Source: CBFDBF01 sp050304615 (lineage in GTDB: Bacteria > Pseudomonadota > Gammaproteobacteria > Chromatiales > Chromatiaceae). From it: a stretch of DNA of 64,000 nt. A model generated the notes under the pieces. That model saw only the letters and a list, made by a program, of their open reading frames with translations. It made no database searches and was not told where the DNA came from. Shown here piece after piece: positions 8,453 through 17,368 of this stretch (positions are counted from its first letter, which is position 1; each line of letters opens with the position of its first letter). The position numbers and the translations under genes are program-made. The DNA lies in the NCBI GenBank assembly GCA_050304615.1, contig JBNLDW010000011.1:248001-312000 (forward strand), read 5' to 3'.

Positions 8453-9859
8453 ATGCCATCCAAAGTATTGAAGATGATCAAAGATAACGAGGTAAAGTTC
8501 GTCGACCTCCGGTTTACCGATACCCGCGGAAAGGAGCAGCACGTCTCCCTGCCAGCCACCATAATCAGCGAAAAGGAATTTACTGATGGCAAGATGTTCG
8601 ACGGCTCCTCTATTGCTGGCTGGAAGGGGATCAACGAGTCAGACATGGTGCTGATGCCGGATCCCAGCACTGCTGTCCTCGATCCATTCTCAGATGAGGT
8701 AACCCTCAACATCCGTTGCGACATCCTGGAGCCATCCACCATGGAAGGCTACGAACGCGACCCTCGCTCCGTGGCCAAGCGTGCCGAGGCCTACCTGAAG
8801 TCCACCGGTATTGCCGATACCGCCTTCTTTGGCCCAGAGCCGGAATTTTTTGTATTGGACGACGTGCGCTGGGGCGCCGATATGAGTGGCGCCTTCTATA
8901 AGGTAGATTCCAATGAGGCCGAGTGGAACTCCGAGCGGGTCTACGAAGACGGCAACATCGGTCACCGCCCAGGCCTGAAGGGAGGCTACTTTCCAGTACC
9001 ACCAGTAGACTCTCTGCACGATATCCGTTCGGCCATGTGTCTGGCTATGGAAGAGATGGGCGTACCGGTTGAGGTGCATCACCACGAGGTGGCTACCGCT
9101 GGTCAGTGTGAGATCGGTACTCGGTTCTCCACCCTGGTTGAGCGCGCCGACTGGGTGCAGATCCAGAAATATGTAACCTGGAACGTTGCCCACGCCTATG
9201 GCAAGACAGCCACCTTCATGCCTAAGCCGTTGGTAGGTGACAACGGCTCCGGTATGCACGTACACCAATCCCTAGGTAAGGGCGGCGAGAACATCTTTGC
9301 CGGCAACCAGTATGGTGGTCTCTCTGAGACAGCGCTTTACTACATCGGCGGTATTATCAAACACGCTCGTGCCCTTAACGCCTTTACCAACGCCTCTACC
9401 AACTCTTACAAGCGTCTGGTCCCAGGCTTTGAGGCCCCGGTCATGCTGGCCTACTCGGCGCGTAACCGCTCTGCCTCCATTCGGATTCCATACGATGTCA
9501 GCCCGAAAGGCCGTCGCATTGAGGTGCGTTTCCCGGATCCTACCGCTAACCCCTACCTTGCATTTGCCGCCATGATGATGGCCGGCTTGGACGGCATTCA
9601 GAACAAGATCCATCCGGGTGATGCGATGGATAAGGATCTATACGATCTACCAGCAGAAGAGGCGCTGGCAATCCCGACAGTCTGTCACAGCCTGGATCAG
9701 GCCCTGGACGAGCTGTCAGCCGATCGTGGGTTCCTGACCGCTGGTGGTGTGTTCACCGATGATCTGATCGATGGCTACATCGAGCTGAAGATGGACGAGG
9801 TAACCCGCATGCGCATGACCACCCATCCGGTGGAATTCGACATGTACTACAGCCTGTAA
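8453..9859 (+). CDS. glnA: Glutamine synthetase type I
   Basis: GlnA condenses ammonia with glutamate using ATP and is the main ammonia-assimilation enzyme. The ATG at 8453 follows a GGAGAAG ribosome-binding site and gives the canonical 468 residues; a TTG four codons upstream is in frame but unlikely. Visible signatures are FDGSSIAGW near residue 50, the ATP-binding KPLVGDNGSGMH near 260 and NRSASIRIP near 340. The KDLYDLPAEE segment near residue 398 keeps the tyrosine that GlnE adenylylates, so the enzyme is probably regulated by reversible adenylylation (GSI-beta type). A strong hairpin terminator follows. Confidence 0.98.
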   Translation: MPSKVLKMIKDNEVKFVDLRFTDTRGKEQHVSLPATIISEKEFTDGKMFDGSSIAGWKGINESDMVLMPDPSTAVLDPFSDEVTLNIRCDILEPSTMEGYERDPRSVAKRAEAYLKSTGIADTAFFGPEPEFFVLDDVRWGADMSGAFYKVDSNEAEWNSERVYEDGNIGHRPGLKGGYFPVPPVDSLHDIRSAMCLAMEEMGVPVEVHHHEVATAGQCEIGTRFSTLVERADWVQIQKYVTWNVAHAYGKTATFMPKPLVGDNGSGMHVHQSLGKGGENIFAGNQYGGLSETALYYIGGIIKHARALNAFTNASTNSYKRLVPGFEAPVMLAYSARNRSASIRIPYDVSPKGRRIEVRFPDPTANPYLAFAAMMMAGLDGIQNKIHPGDAMDKDLYDLPAEEALAIPTVCHSLDQALDELSADRGFLTAGGVFTDDLIDGYIELKMDEVTRMRMTTHPVEFDMYYSL

Positions 9860-9881
9860 GCGACTACTGTAGCTGTACCCA

Positions 9882-9910
9882 ACGCCCCCGCAAGGGGGCG
9901 TATTTCGTTG
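9882..9910 (+). terminator. Rho-independent terminator after glnA
   Basis: An 8-bp stem, ACGCCCCC pairing with GGGGGCGT around a GCAA tetraloop (9882-9901), is followed by the T-rich ATTTCGTT. It lies 22 bases after the glnA stop. Confidence 0.85.
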
Positions 9911-9979
9911 CGCTTGTCAGCCAAACGCTACAGTCGGTCTTGAAACAGTATTGTTTCGTCCGATTCACTGGTCTAACCT

Positions 9980-10816
9980 ATGAACATGGATAAGTGGCTT
10001 CTCATCTTGCTTAGTCTTTGCGTCTCTGCCGCCTATGCGGGCATGTATAAATGGGAGGATGTTGATGGCAAGATTCACTACACGGATCAGCCTCCCGACT
10101 CGCAGGCAGAAGAGCTGTCACTTCCCCCCATTAGCACCTATAAGGCACCGGATTTACAGGGGGAGCAGGAGTTTCAGCAAGATGGTGAAGTTTTGGAGCC
10201 ACAGGATGGGCCGGAAGTAATTGTCTACGAGAAGCTTGTCATCACTAGCCCCAAGATGAACGAGACCATCCGTAACAATGATGGCGCCGTGCCAGTCAAC
10301 TATACCGCAACCCCGGGAGGTTTGAATCCGGGACATAAATACCGCCTACTTCTGGACGGACGTGTGCAGGAGGGGGCATCCTCCCTGGTGAATGTTGCCC
10401 GCGGCTCCCATAGTGTTAAGGCGCAGATAGTAGATGAAAATGGGGCGGTGCAACTTAGCTCACAGGCGGTGATTTTCCACTTGCATATAGAGGCAGATGG
10501 CAAAAAGACCACTGATTCAACCAAGCCTGATGACAACACAGAGGCATATACCCCCGGATCTGAAGATGCCGATCACGCCGCAGAGGACAGTGATGGCATA
10601 GTTCAGGATAAAGATGGGTCAAACTATGATCCCAGCAACATCACCGATGAGGATGATAAGCGCGATTCTGTCTTTGATCCAACAACATCTGGCCATGGGT
10701 CTGGCTCCACATATGATCCTAAAACCGGTGGCTACGGCTCTGGCACCTCATCCTCGCCAGGCACCTTCAACGCACCGTCTGGTACCTATACCCCCAACTA
10801 CAACCAGAATAAATAG
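9980..10816 (+). CDS. DUF4124 domain-containing exported protein
   Basis: This 278-residue protein has a cleavable signal peptide (LLILLSLCVSAAYA, residues about 6-20) directly followed by the DUF4124 signature MYKWEDVDGKIHYTDQPP. A beta-rich region of about 100 residues follows (LVITSPKMNETIRNNDG). The C-terminal 100 residues are low-complexity, rich in D, S, G and T, with YDPxxGGYGSG-like repeats, suggesting an unstructured periplasmic tail. The function of DUF4124 proteins is unknown. A DUF4124 gene commonly sits between glnA and ntrBC in gammaproteobacteria; here ntrBC does not follow. Confidence 0.8.
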   Translation: MNMDKWLLILLSLCVSAAYAGMYKWEDVDGKIHYTDQPPDSQAEELSLPPISTYKAPDLQGEQEFQQDGEVLEPQDGPEVIVYEKLVITSPKMNETIRNNDGAVPVNYTATPGGLNPGHKYRLLLDGRVQEGASSLVNVARGSHSVKAQIVDENGAVQLSSQAVIFHLHIEADGKKTTDSTKPDDNTEAYTPGSEDADHAAEDSDGIVQDKDGSNYDPSNITDEDDKRDSVFDPTTSGHGSGSTYDPKTGGYGSGTSSSPGTFNAPSGTYTPNYNQNK

Positions 10817-10911
10817 CGTAGCGAGCACTAAAGATAGTCCATTGCTCTCGGCTCCGTGGGTTCATACAATCAACCGCTTAGATCGCACAAAGCTGCATCT
10901 TGTTAAATAGG

Positions 10912-10928
10912 CCCCGCTGCGAGCGGGG
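10912..10928. terminator. Possible terminator hairpin after the DUF4124 gene
   Basis: CCCCGCT pairs with AGCGGGG around a GCG loop. It is GC-rich but lacks a clear T-run, so terminator function is uncertain. Confidence 0.45.
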
Positions 10929-11001
10929 TCTATACGTTCAGGAGGGCTATAAATCGGCTTTGGTGCTATCATCGCTGCATATTTTTTAGAGAGGTTTGTG
11001 A

Positions 11002-11394
11002 ATGGACAGTAGTAGTGTTGATCTTCCCGGAAGTGAGGTGGAGAGCATCCAGCTGGAAGGAGATAGGTTGGTGCTACGCTTCTCCCGGGCCTATATCATC
11101 CAGACCATGACCGGTTCACAGCAGCGTACCCGCTGGTACCAGGCGGGTACGCTGGTGTTTACTGGGGCAGTGGTGGAGGGCGAGTTACCGCAGTGCCCCT
11201 GCGTCTGTGTTGGCGGGGATGTGGGGGAGAATATCTACACCTATAGGGATATGCTGCCGGTTCCGCTTAAGAGCAAAGGTCACGCTCACTGTAAGTTGCG
11301 GTTTGAAGGGTCTGAGCAGATGTTGCTGGCGGAGGCCGACGGGGTGGAGTTGGTGCTGGAAGATCGGCCGCGGTATATCGAACATATAGCTTAA
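11002..11394 (+). CDS. Conserved-looking protein of unknown function, 130 residues
   Basis: I do not recognise this family. The start is supported by a GAGAGG ribosome-binding site at 10988-10993, eight bases before the ATG. The protein has no signal peptide or membrane segment and looks beta-rich, with alternating hydrophobic residues (VESIQLEGDRLVLRFSRAYI, RTRWYQAGTLVFTGAVVEG). It contains a CPCVC motif near residue 66-70 and another cysteine near 99, so metal binding is possible but unproven. It faces yibQ with about 80 bases between the stops. Codon use looks like its neighbours. Confidence 0.65.
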   Translation: MDSSSVDLPGSEVESIQLEGDRLVLRFSRAYIIQTMTGSQQRTRWYQAGTLVFTGAVVEGELPQCPCVCVGGDVGENIYTYRDMLPVPLKSKGHAHCKLRFEGSEQMLLAEADGVELVLEDRPRYIEHIA

Positions 11395-11472
11395 GGCAAG
11401 CCGGCCTTCCTTATGTTTCTCCCCACTTGTAGGAGTGAGATCCAACAGTTCGCTCAAAAGGTTCCGGCGAGT

Positions 11473-12300
11473 TCACTTTGGCGCATGCCACAATTCAGAT
11501 ATACCATTATTAGTTGCAGGCTCATTATGGGATGCGGTTTTGGGTGCACTGCCGTTGTCATTTTGTCGCGCGATGATTTGGGAGACAGCGACTAGACGCA
11601 CATCGGCCCCATCCAGTTTTGCCAGCTCTGTTGCCAGTACCCGCATGGTCTCTCCGTGGGGGTGACATATGCCGATAGCCGAGCCGTGTTGGCGTGCCCG
11701 ACGCAGTAGTTGCCGAAACTGTCTGCGAATTGCTGCAGCGGTGGGTTGGTTGTCGAGAAAAACGCTACGGCTTGCCGTAGGGATGGCGTACTCGCGCGCC
11801 GTCTGTTCGGCCACGGTCTGGCCAGTGGTGCGGCTGTCGATAAAGAAAAGTTCCCCATGCTGTTGTATACCATGCATTAGCCAGCCCATGGCACCAGGGT
11901 GGCGAGTCAGCAGACTACCCATGTGGTTGTTCAGCCCGGCCACATGGGGGATTGAGGCGAGATCCTGTTGCAGAGTAGAGATAAAGCTCTGTTCGGTCAT
12001 GTGAAGGGTAAGCCCACCCTGCCCTAGTGGGTTGCCATCATGCGACTCCATCGGTAGGTGCAGCATGATCTCTTTGCCCTGGGTATGGGCGCGCTCTGCC
12101 TGGTCGTGCGCGTGGGTAGTGTGGGGGAGAAACGCAAGAGTAACCGGCCCCGGCAGGTTGATGGCGGCTTCGCCAAGCTGCCAATCGTTGCCAAGATCAT
12201 CGATAATTATCGCAATGACCGGCTGTGGCTCGTCACCATCTGCCAGCGCTGCCGTAGGGCCGAGGCCAAGCGCCAATAGGGTAATCCAAAGCCACACCAT
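11473..12300 (-). CDS. yibQ: Divergent polysaccharide deacetylase (YibQ family)
   Basis: The 275-residue exported protein belongs to the divergent polysaccharide deacetylase family (formerly DUF610), NodB-like folds encoded beside envC; the natural substrate is unsettled. The signal peptide WLWITLLALGLGPTAALA precedes VIAIIIDDLGND, where the paired aspartates replace the NodB metal motif. LNNHMGSLLT, FFIDSRTT and GICHPHGET complete the family pattern. The ATG at 12300 puts the signal peptide at the N terminus; a GTG at 12321 would overlap ctpA by eight bases. It is last in the gpmI-envC-ctpA-yibQ operon. Confidence 0.88.
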   Translation of the reverse strand: MVWLWITLLALGLGPTAALADGDEPQPVIAIIIDDLGNDWQLGEAAINLPGPVTLAFLPHTTHAHDQAERAHTQGKEIMLHLPMESHDGNPLGQGGLTLHMTEQSFISTLQQDLASIPHVAGLNNHMGSLLTRHPGAMGWLMHGIQQHGELFFIDSRTTGQTVAEQTAREYAIPTASRSVFLDNQPTAAAIRRQFRQLLRRARQHGSAIGICHPHGETMRVLATELAKLDGADVRLVAVSQIIARQNDNGSAPKTASHNEPATNNGISELWHAPK

Positions 12301-12313
12301 GGGGTGGAGACGG

Positions 12314-13609
12314 CTATCCACGACCGCCTAACAGGTGTATCCCTTTGAGCAGATTGAGTGCCTCGTAGAGCTGATAGTCCTCCTCTGCTAGGGGCGATTC
12401 GTCGTTTTTCTGGGTGCCCTTGGAGGCATCCACTCTGTTGTCCCGGTTCTCTAGATGATGCGGCAGGTCTGACTCTTTTACGCCCGTCTCCTTGACGCCC
12501 GCTGTCATCTCTACCGCTAGCTGCTCCAACACGATGTCTGGGCGGATTCCCTCGGCCTGGATAGAACGGCCAGAAGGGGTGTAGTAGAGCGCGGTGGTTA
12601 ATTTTACCGCCGCCCCGCGGGTTACTGGGAGCACCGACTGTACCGAGCCCTTGCCAAAGGTTTGGGTACCCATTATCAGTGCCCGTTGGTGATCTTGTAG
12701 TGCCCCGGCAACGATCTCTGCGGCGGAAGCAGAACCTCCATTTACCAGAATCACGATAGGGGTTCCGGCCAGAATATCATCTGGTTTGGCACTGTAGGTC
12801 AGCTGGGTACCACCCTGACGCCCTTTGGTGTAGACGATTTTACCGCTCTGCAGAAAGGCGTCGCTTACAGCCACCGCGCTGTTTAGTATCCCACCAGGGT
12901 TGTTCCGTAGATCCAGCACCAGCCCCTTGAGGGGCTGTGACTCTGGCTGTAGTTTCTTTAGCTGACTACGCATGTCGGCGATAGTGCTGGACTGGAAGAG
13001 TGATATTCGCAGGTAGCCAAAACCGGGCTCCAGTAAACGGCTTTTTACGCTAGCCACCTTTATGATTGCGCGGGTGATGGTGATCTCCAGGGGGCTTTTT
13101 ATCCCATCCCGGATGATGGTTAGGCTAATCTTGCTGCCAGGATCTCCGCGCATGATCTCTACCGCATCGGAGAGAGTCATACCCTTGACCGGCGTGTCAT
13201 TGAGACGGATGATCAGATCACCCGCCTTGATCCCCGCCTGCTTGGCCGGGGTATCATCTATCGGGGCGATCACCCTGACGAAGCCATCTTGCATCTCTAC
13301 CTCGATACCAAGGCCACCAAACTTACCGCTGGTGCCGGCCTGTAGATCCCGGTACTCCTCGGCATTTAGATAGGCCGAGTGGGGGTCGAGACCGGAGAGC
13401 ATCCCGCGGATGGCGTGCTCTAGCAGGACGGTGTCATCAACCGGATCTACATAGTCCTGCTTGATTCGTCCGAAGATCTCTGCAAAGGCGCGGAGCTCAT
13501 CCAGCGGTACACTATCCTGCTGCGCGGGAGGTGTGGGATCGGCAGAAAGAGGTCCCCCTAGAACCAGGCCTGTCAGGAAAAAAATAATTAGATGCAGCCG
13601 TCGATTCAT
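12314..13609 (-). CDS. ctpA: Carboxyl-terminal processing protease (S41 family)
   Basis: This periplasmic serine protease has 431 residues and is likely to process or degrade envelope proteins, including peptidoglycan hydrolases. A signal peptide (residues 1-23) is followed by an S41 N-terminal helix region (FGRIKQDYVDPVD), a PDZ domain with GGLGIEV near 95 and PAKQAGIKAGDLIIRLN near 120, then the catalytic core. GGSASAAEIVAGALQ near residue 290 holds the nucleophilic serine and FGKGSVQ near 318 the lysine of the Ser-Lys dyad. The C-terminal about 60 residues are polar and variable. Its ATG overlaps envC's stop by four bases. Confidence 0.95.
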   Translation of the reverse strand: MNRRLHLIIFFLTGLVLGGPLSADPTPPAQQDSVPLDELRAFAEIFGRIKQDYVDPVDDTVLLEHAIRGMLSGLDPHSAYLNAEEYRDLQAGTSGKFGGLGIEVEMQDGFVRVIAPIDDTPAKQAGIKAGDLIIRLNDTPVKGMTLSDAVEIMRGDPGSKISLTIIRDGIKSPLEITITRAIIKVASVKSRLLEPGFGYLRISLFQSSTIADMRSQLKKLQPESQPLKGLVLDLRNNPGGILNSAVAVSDAFLQSGKIVYTKGRQGGTQLTYSAKPDDILAGTPIVILVNGGSASAAEIVAGALQDHQRALIMGTQTFGKGSVQSVLPVTRGAAVKLTTALYYTPSGRSIQAEGIRPDIVLEQLAVEMTAGVKETGVKESDLPHHLENRDNRVDASKGTQKNDESPLAEEDYQLYEALNLLKGIHLLGGRG

Positions 13610-14787
13610 GCCCTTGCTCCTCCAGTTTGGTTACCGTGTAGCGGTCGGCACCAGATTCCTGGATTGACCGGGCGCCCTTTGCGCCGCACTTCAAAATATA
13701 CTCCGGTAGTGGCGTGGCCTCCACTTCTACCAACGGTCGCCACCGGTTCATTTGTCTCCACCCACTCGCCGTTCTCTTTGAGCAGGGCCTGGTTGTGGCC
13801 ATAAAGGGTCATGTAGCCGCCGCCGTGATCAATTATGAGCAGCAGACCAAATCCTCGCAGCCAGTCGGCATAGACCACCCGCCCATGATGCACAGCCCGC
13901 ACTTCACCACCCTCTGTTGCCGCTATCATAACCCCATCCCACTTAAGACCACTCTCTTTGCGTACACCGAAGCGGACAGCCAAGCGCCCTGCGGTGGGCC
14001 ACGCCATCTTGCCCTTGGCGGCACTGAACGGCTTTCGATTGATGTGCTCAAGTGTAACCGTCGCCTGCTTGCGCAGCTGCTCTAATAGCTTAACTAGCCG
14101 TTCTGCATCCTGTTGCAGTGCGAGCAGCTTGCTCCCCTTGTCCTGGATATCTACATTCAGTGCGGCCATTACCTCGCGGCGGCCTGTAGCGGCTAGCTCC
14201 AGGCGCTGCTTCTCCAGCTCTTTATGTTGGCGTAGCTCTAGCAGACGCCGATCTTCAACCGCAATATTTCGCTCCAATCGTTGCAGTTTCTGCAGGTTCT
14301 GGCTGATCTCTTCAAGCTGCTGCACCCGCGATCTATTTAGATAGTCGTAGTACACCATGAGGCGGCTGACCTTTGTTGGATCCTGCTGGTTCAGCAACAT
14401 TTTTACCTGCTCCTGGCGCCCGATGGCGTAGGCAGAACGGACCTGCCGTTGCAGGGCCTTACGCTGTAGTAGCAGTAGTCGCTGGCTCTCTTGCTGTTCT
14501 CTCTGCAGGGCCTGTAACCGTTTGAGCTGTTGCTGCATCTGCCCTTTAATCTGGCGTAGGCCAGCCGCCAGTTGGCCCATCTTGCGCTCAGTTGACTCCA
14601 GTTCGCGCAATAGCCCCCGGCGTTTCTGGCGGTCTGTCTGAAGAGATGATTGGATCTTGCCGATGCGCTGCTGCAGTTGTTCAAGCTGCTCTTTGGCCGT
14701 CCCGGCCTGTTCCACCGGATCCTCAGCAAGCCCAGGCTGTGCCAGCAAGAGCGATACTGTCAGGATAGTTCCGCAGCCCCTCCTCAT
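13606..14787 (-). CDS. envC: Murein hydrolase activator EnvC family (coiled coil plus M23/LytM domain)
   Basis: EnvC-type proteins sit in the periplasm and activate septal amidases during daughter-cell separation. The 393-residue protein has a signal peptide ending near LLLAQPGLA, about 220 residues of heptad-rich coiled coil (EQLEQLQQRIGKIQSSLQ onward), then a LytM-like M23 domain. In that domain VRFGVRKESGLKWDGVMIAA shows the degenerate zinc site: the catalytic H and D of active M23 enzymes are not both present, as in non-catalytic EnvC. GFGLLLIIDHGGGYMTLYGHN is otherwise typical. It is coupled to ctpA (4-base overlap) and gpmI (1-base overlap). Confidence 0.93.
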   Translation of the reverse strand: MRRGCGTILTVSLLLAQPGLAEDPVEQAGTAKEQLEQLQQRIGKIQSSLQTDRQKRRGLLRELESTERKMGQLAAGLRQIKGQMQQQLKRLQALQREQQESQRLLLLQRKALQRQVRSAYAIGRQEQVKMLLNQQDPTKVSRLMVYYDYLNRSRVQQLEEISQNLQKLQRLERNIAVEDRRLLELRQHKELEKQRLELAATGRREVMAALNVDIQDKGSKLLALQQDAERLVKLLEQLRKQATVTLEHINRKPFSAAKGKMAWPTAGRLAVRFGVRKESGLKWDGVMIAATEGGEVRAVHHGRVVYADWLRGFGLLLIIDHGGGYMTLYGHNQALLKENGEWVETNEPVATVGRSGGHATTGVYFEVRRKGRPVNPGIWCRPLHGNQTGGARA

Positions 14788-16331
14788 CAGGCGACTGCGT
14801 TAATAAAATAGAGCAGGGGGCGACCTGACATCTCTATAGGCTGCTCCAGCCCCATGATTTGCAATATTGTCGGCGCTACATCACATAGTGCCCCCTGCTC
14901 CTGGAGCTGTGCCGGGCGTCCGACGTAGATCAGGGGAACCAGGTTGCTGGTATGGGCGGTATGGACCTGGCCTGTACCCCGGTCAACCATCTGCTCTGCA
15001 TTGCCATGGTCGGCGGTTATTAGCAGTTCCATCTCGCTTCGCTCTATCGCATCCAGGATGTGCCCCAGACAGCGGTCGATGGCCTCAATGGCGGCCACAG
15101 CTGCTGCATACTTGCCGGTATGGCCCACCATGTCGGGGTTGGCAAAGTTGCAGATGATGGCGTCGTAGTTGTTGCTGTCTATCGCCCGAACCAGATTGTC
15201 GGTAACCTCGGGTGCACTCATCTCCGGCTGCAGGTCGTAGGTTGCCACTTTAGGGGAAGGAACAAGAATGCGATCCTCTCCGGGAAAAGGCTCTTCGCGA
15301 CCACCATTGAAGAAAAAGGTTACATGCGCATACTTCTCCGTCTCGGCCAGACGTAGTTGGCGCAGGCCCAGATCTGATAAATATTCACCCAACACATGAC
15401 GCAGGTTGGTTGGGGGAAAGGCGGCCGGGATGTCAAAGTCCCGGCTGTATTCCGTCAGGCTCACATAGGCGGCTAATTTTGGTACCCGTTGCCGCTTAAA
15501 GCCAGCAAACTCTGGTTCGATAAATGCGCGGGTCAGCTCGCGTGCTCGATCCGAGCGGTAATTCATAAATATGACGGCGTCGCCATCCTCTATCGGGGCG
15601 GGCTCACCAATCCTGGAGGCCTGAACAAATTCGTCATCCTCATCCCTGGCATAGGCCATCTCCAGGGCGGTGGTTGCGTCTGCCGCCTGGAACTCGGCTG
15701 TACCCTGGGTCATCAGATCATAGGCGCATTTGATCCGCTCCCAGCGGTTGTCACGATCCATTGCATAGTAGCGCCCGATGATAGTGGCGATGCGGCCTGC
15801 ACCACATTCGTCCAGTACTTTTTGGAGCGCTGCCAGCGATGGGGCGGCACTTCTGGGGGGCATATCACGGCCATCGAGAAAGGCATGCAGATAAATCTTG
15901 TCAGCGCCTTGTCTCTGCGCCAGTTGCACCATGGCGTGGATCTGTTTTTCATGGCTGTGGATGCCGCCAGGTGAGAGTAGGCCGCAGATGTGGATAGCGC
16001 CTCCAGCGGCCTTGGCCTGGGAGACGGCAGTGTTAAGGGTGTTGTTCTGCATGAAAGAGCCATCTTCCACCGCCAGGTTTATTCGGGTGAGTTCCTGATA
16101 AACTACCCGCCCTGCTCCCAGGTTGAGGTGACCTACTTCGGAGTTTCCCATTTGTCCCGCCGGGAGTCCCACCTCTGTACCGGATGTCTCTATCAGGGTG
16201 TGGGGGCAGTGCTGCCACAGCCGATCCCAGACAGGGGTCTTGGCGGCGGCAATGGCATTGAAGTCTCGGCCTTTGCTGTAGCCCCAGCCATCTAGAATCA
16301 GCAGTACGGCAGGTTTCTCTTTAGCAGTCAT
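14787..16331 (-). CDS. gpmI: 2,3-bisphosphoglycerate-independent phosphoglycerate mutase
   Basis: GpmI interconverts 3- and 2-phosphoglycerate in glycolysis and gluconeogenesis using two manganese ions and a phosphoserine intermediate. The 514 residues match the family. LLILDGWGY at the N terminus carries the first metal ligand, QMGNSEVGHLNLGAG near residue 60 holds the phosphorylated serine, and TADHGNAEQM near 445 gives further ligands. FANPDMVGHTG near 410 is also characteristic. It is the first gene of the leftward operon with envC, ctpA and yibQ and diverges from the ArsR-type regulator at 16489. Confidence 0.98.
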   Translation of the reverse strand: MTAKEKPAVLLILDGWGYSKGRDFNAIAAAKTPVWDRLWQHCPHTLIETSGTEVGLPAGQMGNSEVGHLNLGAGRVVYQELTRINLAVEDGSFMQNNTLNTAVSQAKAAGGAIHICGLLSPGGIHSHEKQIHAMVQLAQRQGADKIYLHAFLDGRDMPPRSAAPSLAALQKVLDECGAGRIATIIGRYYAMDRDNRWERIKCAYDLMTQGTAEFQAADATTALEMAYARDEDDEFVQASRIGEPAPIEDGDAVIFMNYRSDRARELTRAFIEPEFAGFKRQRVPKLAAYVSLTEYSRDFDIPAAFPPTNLRHVLGEYLSDLGLRQLRLAETEKYAHVTFFFNGGREEPFPGEDRILVPSPKVATYDLQPEMSAPEVTDNLVRAIDSNNYDAIICNFANPDMVGHTGKYAAAVAAIEAIDRCLGHILDAIERSEMELLITADHGNAEQMVDRGTGQVHTAHTSNLVPLIYVGRPAQLQEQGALCDVAPTILQIMGLEQPIEMSGRPLLYFINAVA

Positions 16332-16461
16332 CTATCAAAGACTCCAACATTGCTCCGCATAATGTGCTGAAAAAACAGTTTATTAAACCACCTTTTCGCC
16401 CTCTGGGCTATGCGGCTATTCACAACAGAGGGGCAAACAGAGTATTATTGTATTCACCTAC

Positions 16462-16475
16462 ATTAATATATTAAT
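16462..16475. promoter_or_regulatory. Perfect palindrome ATTAATATATTAAT ahead of the ArsR-type regulator
   Basis: A 14-base perfect palindrome lies 13 bases before the regulator's ATG. ArsR-family repressors usually bind AT-rich inverted repeats in their own promoter, so this is a plausible autoregulatory operator. It also sits in the promoter gap shared with the divergent gpmI operon. Confidence 0.4.
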
Positions 16476-16488
16476 AAAGGCAGCAGGC

Positions 16489-16851
16489 ATGGAACAAAAA
16501 TTTGATAACTTGCCGCAACCCCTTTTGGATTCGACCTCTGAGGCCGATACGGAGGGGCTGTTTACCGGGGATGAGGATATCACCCGTGCCTCGCAGGCAC
16601 TCAAGGCTATGTCGCACCCCCTGCGGCTCAAGATCCTCTGTACCCTGGGGGAGCAGGAGGTGAGCGTGCAGGATATTGTGGAGCGTGTTGGTACCTCCCA
16701 GAGCAACATTTCACAACATCTGGCCATCCTGCGTGACAAGGGTATACTCGCCTCGCGTAAAGACGCCAACCGGGTGTTCTATCGAGTTGGTGACTCGCGT
16801 ACCATGCAGCTGGTGGTGATGATGCGAGATCTGTTTTGCCAGCAGCGTTAG
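16489..16851 (+). CDS. ArsR/SmtB-family regulator, probable persulfide sensor of the BigR/SqrR type
   Basis: The 120-residue winged-helix protein has a 35-residue polar N-terminal extension, then ALKAMSHPLRLKIL (helix 1-2) and the recognition helix TSQSNISQHLAILRDKG, with the wing at RKDANRVFYRV. The metal motif ELCVCD of ArsR is absent. Instead there are two cysteines, C51 in KILCTLGE and C117 in DLFCQQR, 66 residues apart. This is the spacing of the redox pair in SqrR (C41/C107) and BigR (C42/C108), which form a tetrasulfide link when exposed to persulfides. The next gene is a rhodanese, which supports a sulfur role. Binding to another inducer remains possible. Confidence 0.8.
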   Translation: MEQKFDNLPQPLLDSTSEADTEGLFTGDEDITRASQALKAMSHPLRLKILCTLGEQEVSVQDIVERVGTSQSNISQHLAILRDKGILASRKDANRVFYRVGDSRTMQLVVMMRDLFCQQR

Positions 16852-16894
16852 CCTACTATTTTGCAGCATAATCTATAACTAAGACATTAATACC

Positions 16895-17320
16895 ATGGAA
16901 CAATTACTGGAATTTGCGGGTAACCACATTGAGTTGGTGGCCGCACTGGCGGTTATCCTCGCCCTCCTGACCAAGAACCTGCTGGATGATGTGGGGGGCA
17001 AAGGGGTGTTGGGGCCACAACAGGTGACCGAGCTGATCAACCGGGAGGATGCGGTTGTGATTGATCTGCGTCCGATGGCTGATTTTGGCAAAGGCCATAT
17101 ACTCAACGCCATCAACATCCCTATGACTAGCCTCAAGACCCAGATGAGTCAGCTGGAGAAGTATAAAAAGCGACCGGTTATTCTAAGCTGTAACTCCGGC
17201 GGACAATCAGGTGCCGCCTGTAGGCTGCTGCGTAGCAGCGGTTTTGAGCAGGTCTACAATCTGAAGGGTGGGCTTATGGCCTGGCAAAGCAGTAATCTGC
17301 CGGTCAGTCGCAAAAAATAG
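16895..17320 (+). CDS. Membrane-anchored rhodanese-like sulfurtransferase (YibN-like)
   Basis: The 141-residue protein has one N-terminal membrane segment (about 13-30, IELVAALAVILALLT) and a single rhodanese domain. The active-site loop is CNSGGQSG near residue 108, with the persulfide-forming cysteine. VIDLRPMADFGKGHILNAIN is the typical start of the domain. YibN-like proteins occur immediately before grxC and secB in E. coli and relatives; here grxC is absent and secB follows after 48 bases. Proximity to the predicted persulfide sensor suggests handling of sulfane sulfur at the inner membrane. Confidence 0.9.
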   Translation: MEQLLEFAGNHIELVAALAVILALLTKNLLDDVGGKGVLGPQQVTELINREDAVVIDLRPMADFGKGHILNAINIPMTSLKTQMSQLEKYKKRPVILSCNSGGQSGAACRLLRSSGFEQVYNLKGGLMAWQSSNLPVSRKK

Positions 17321-17368
17321 ATGTCCCTCCCTGATCCTTCTATCTACCACTGTAATTGAGAGAAACCC

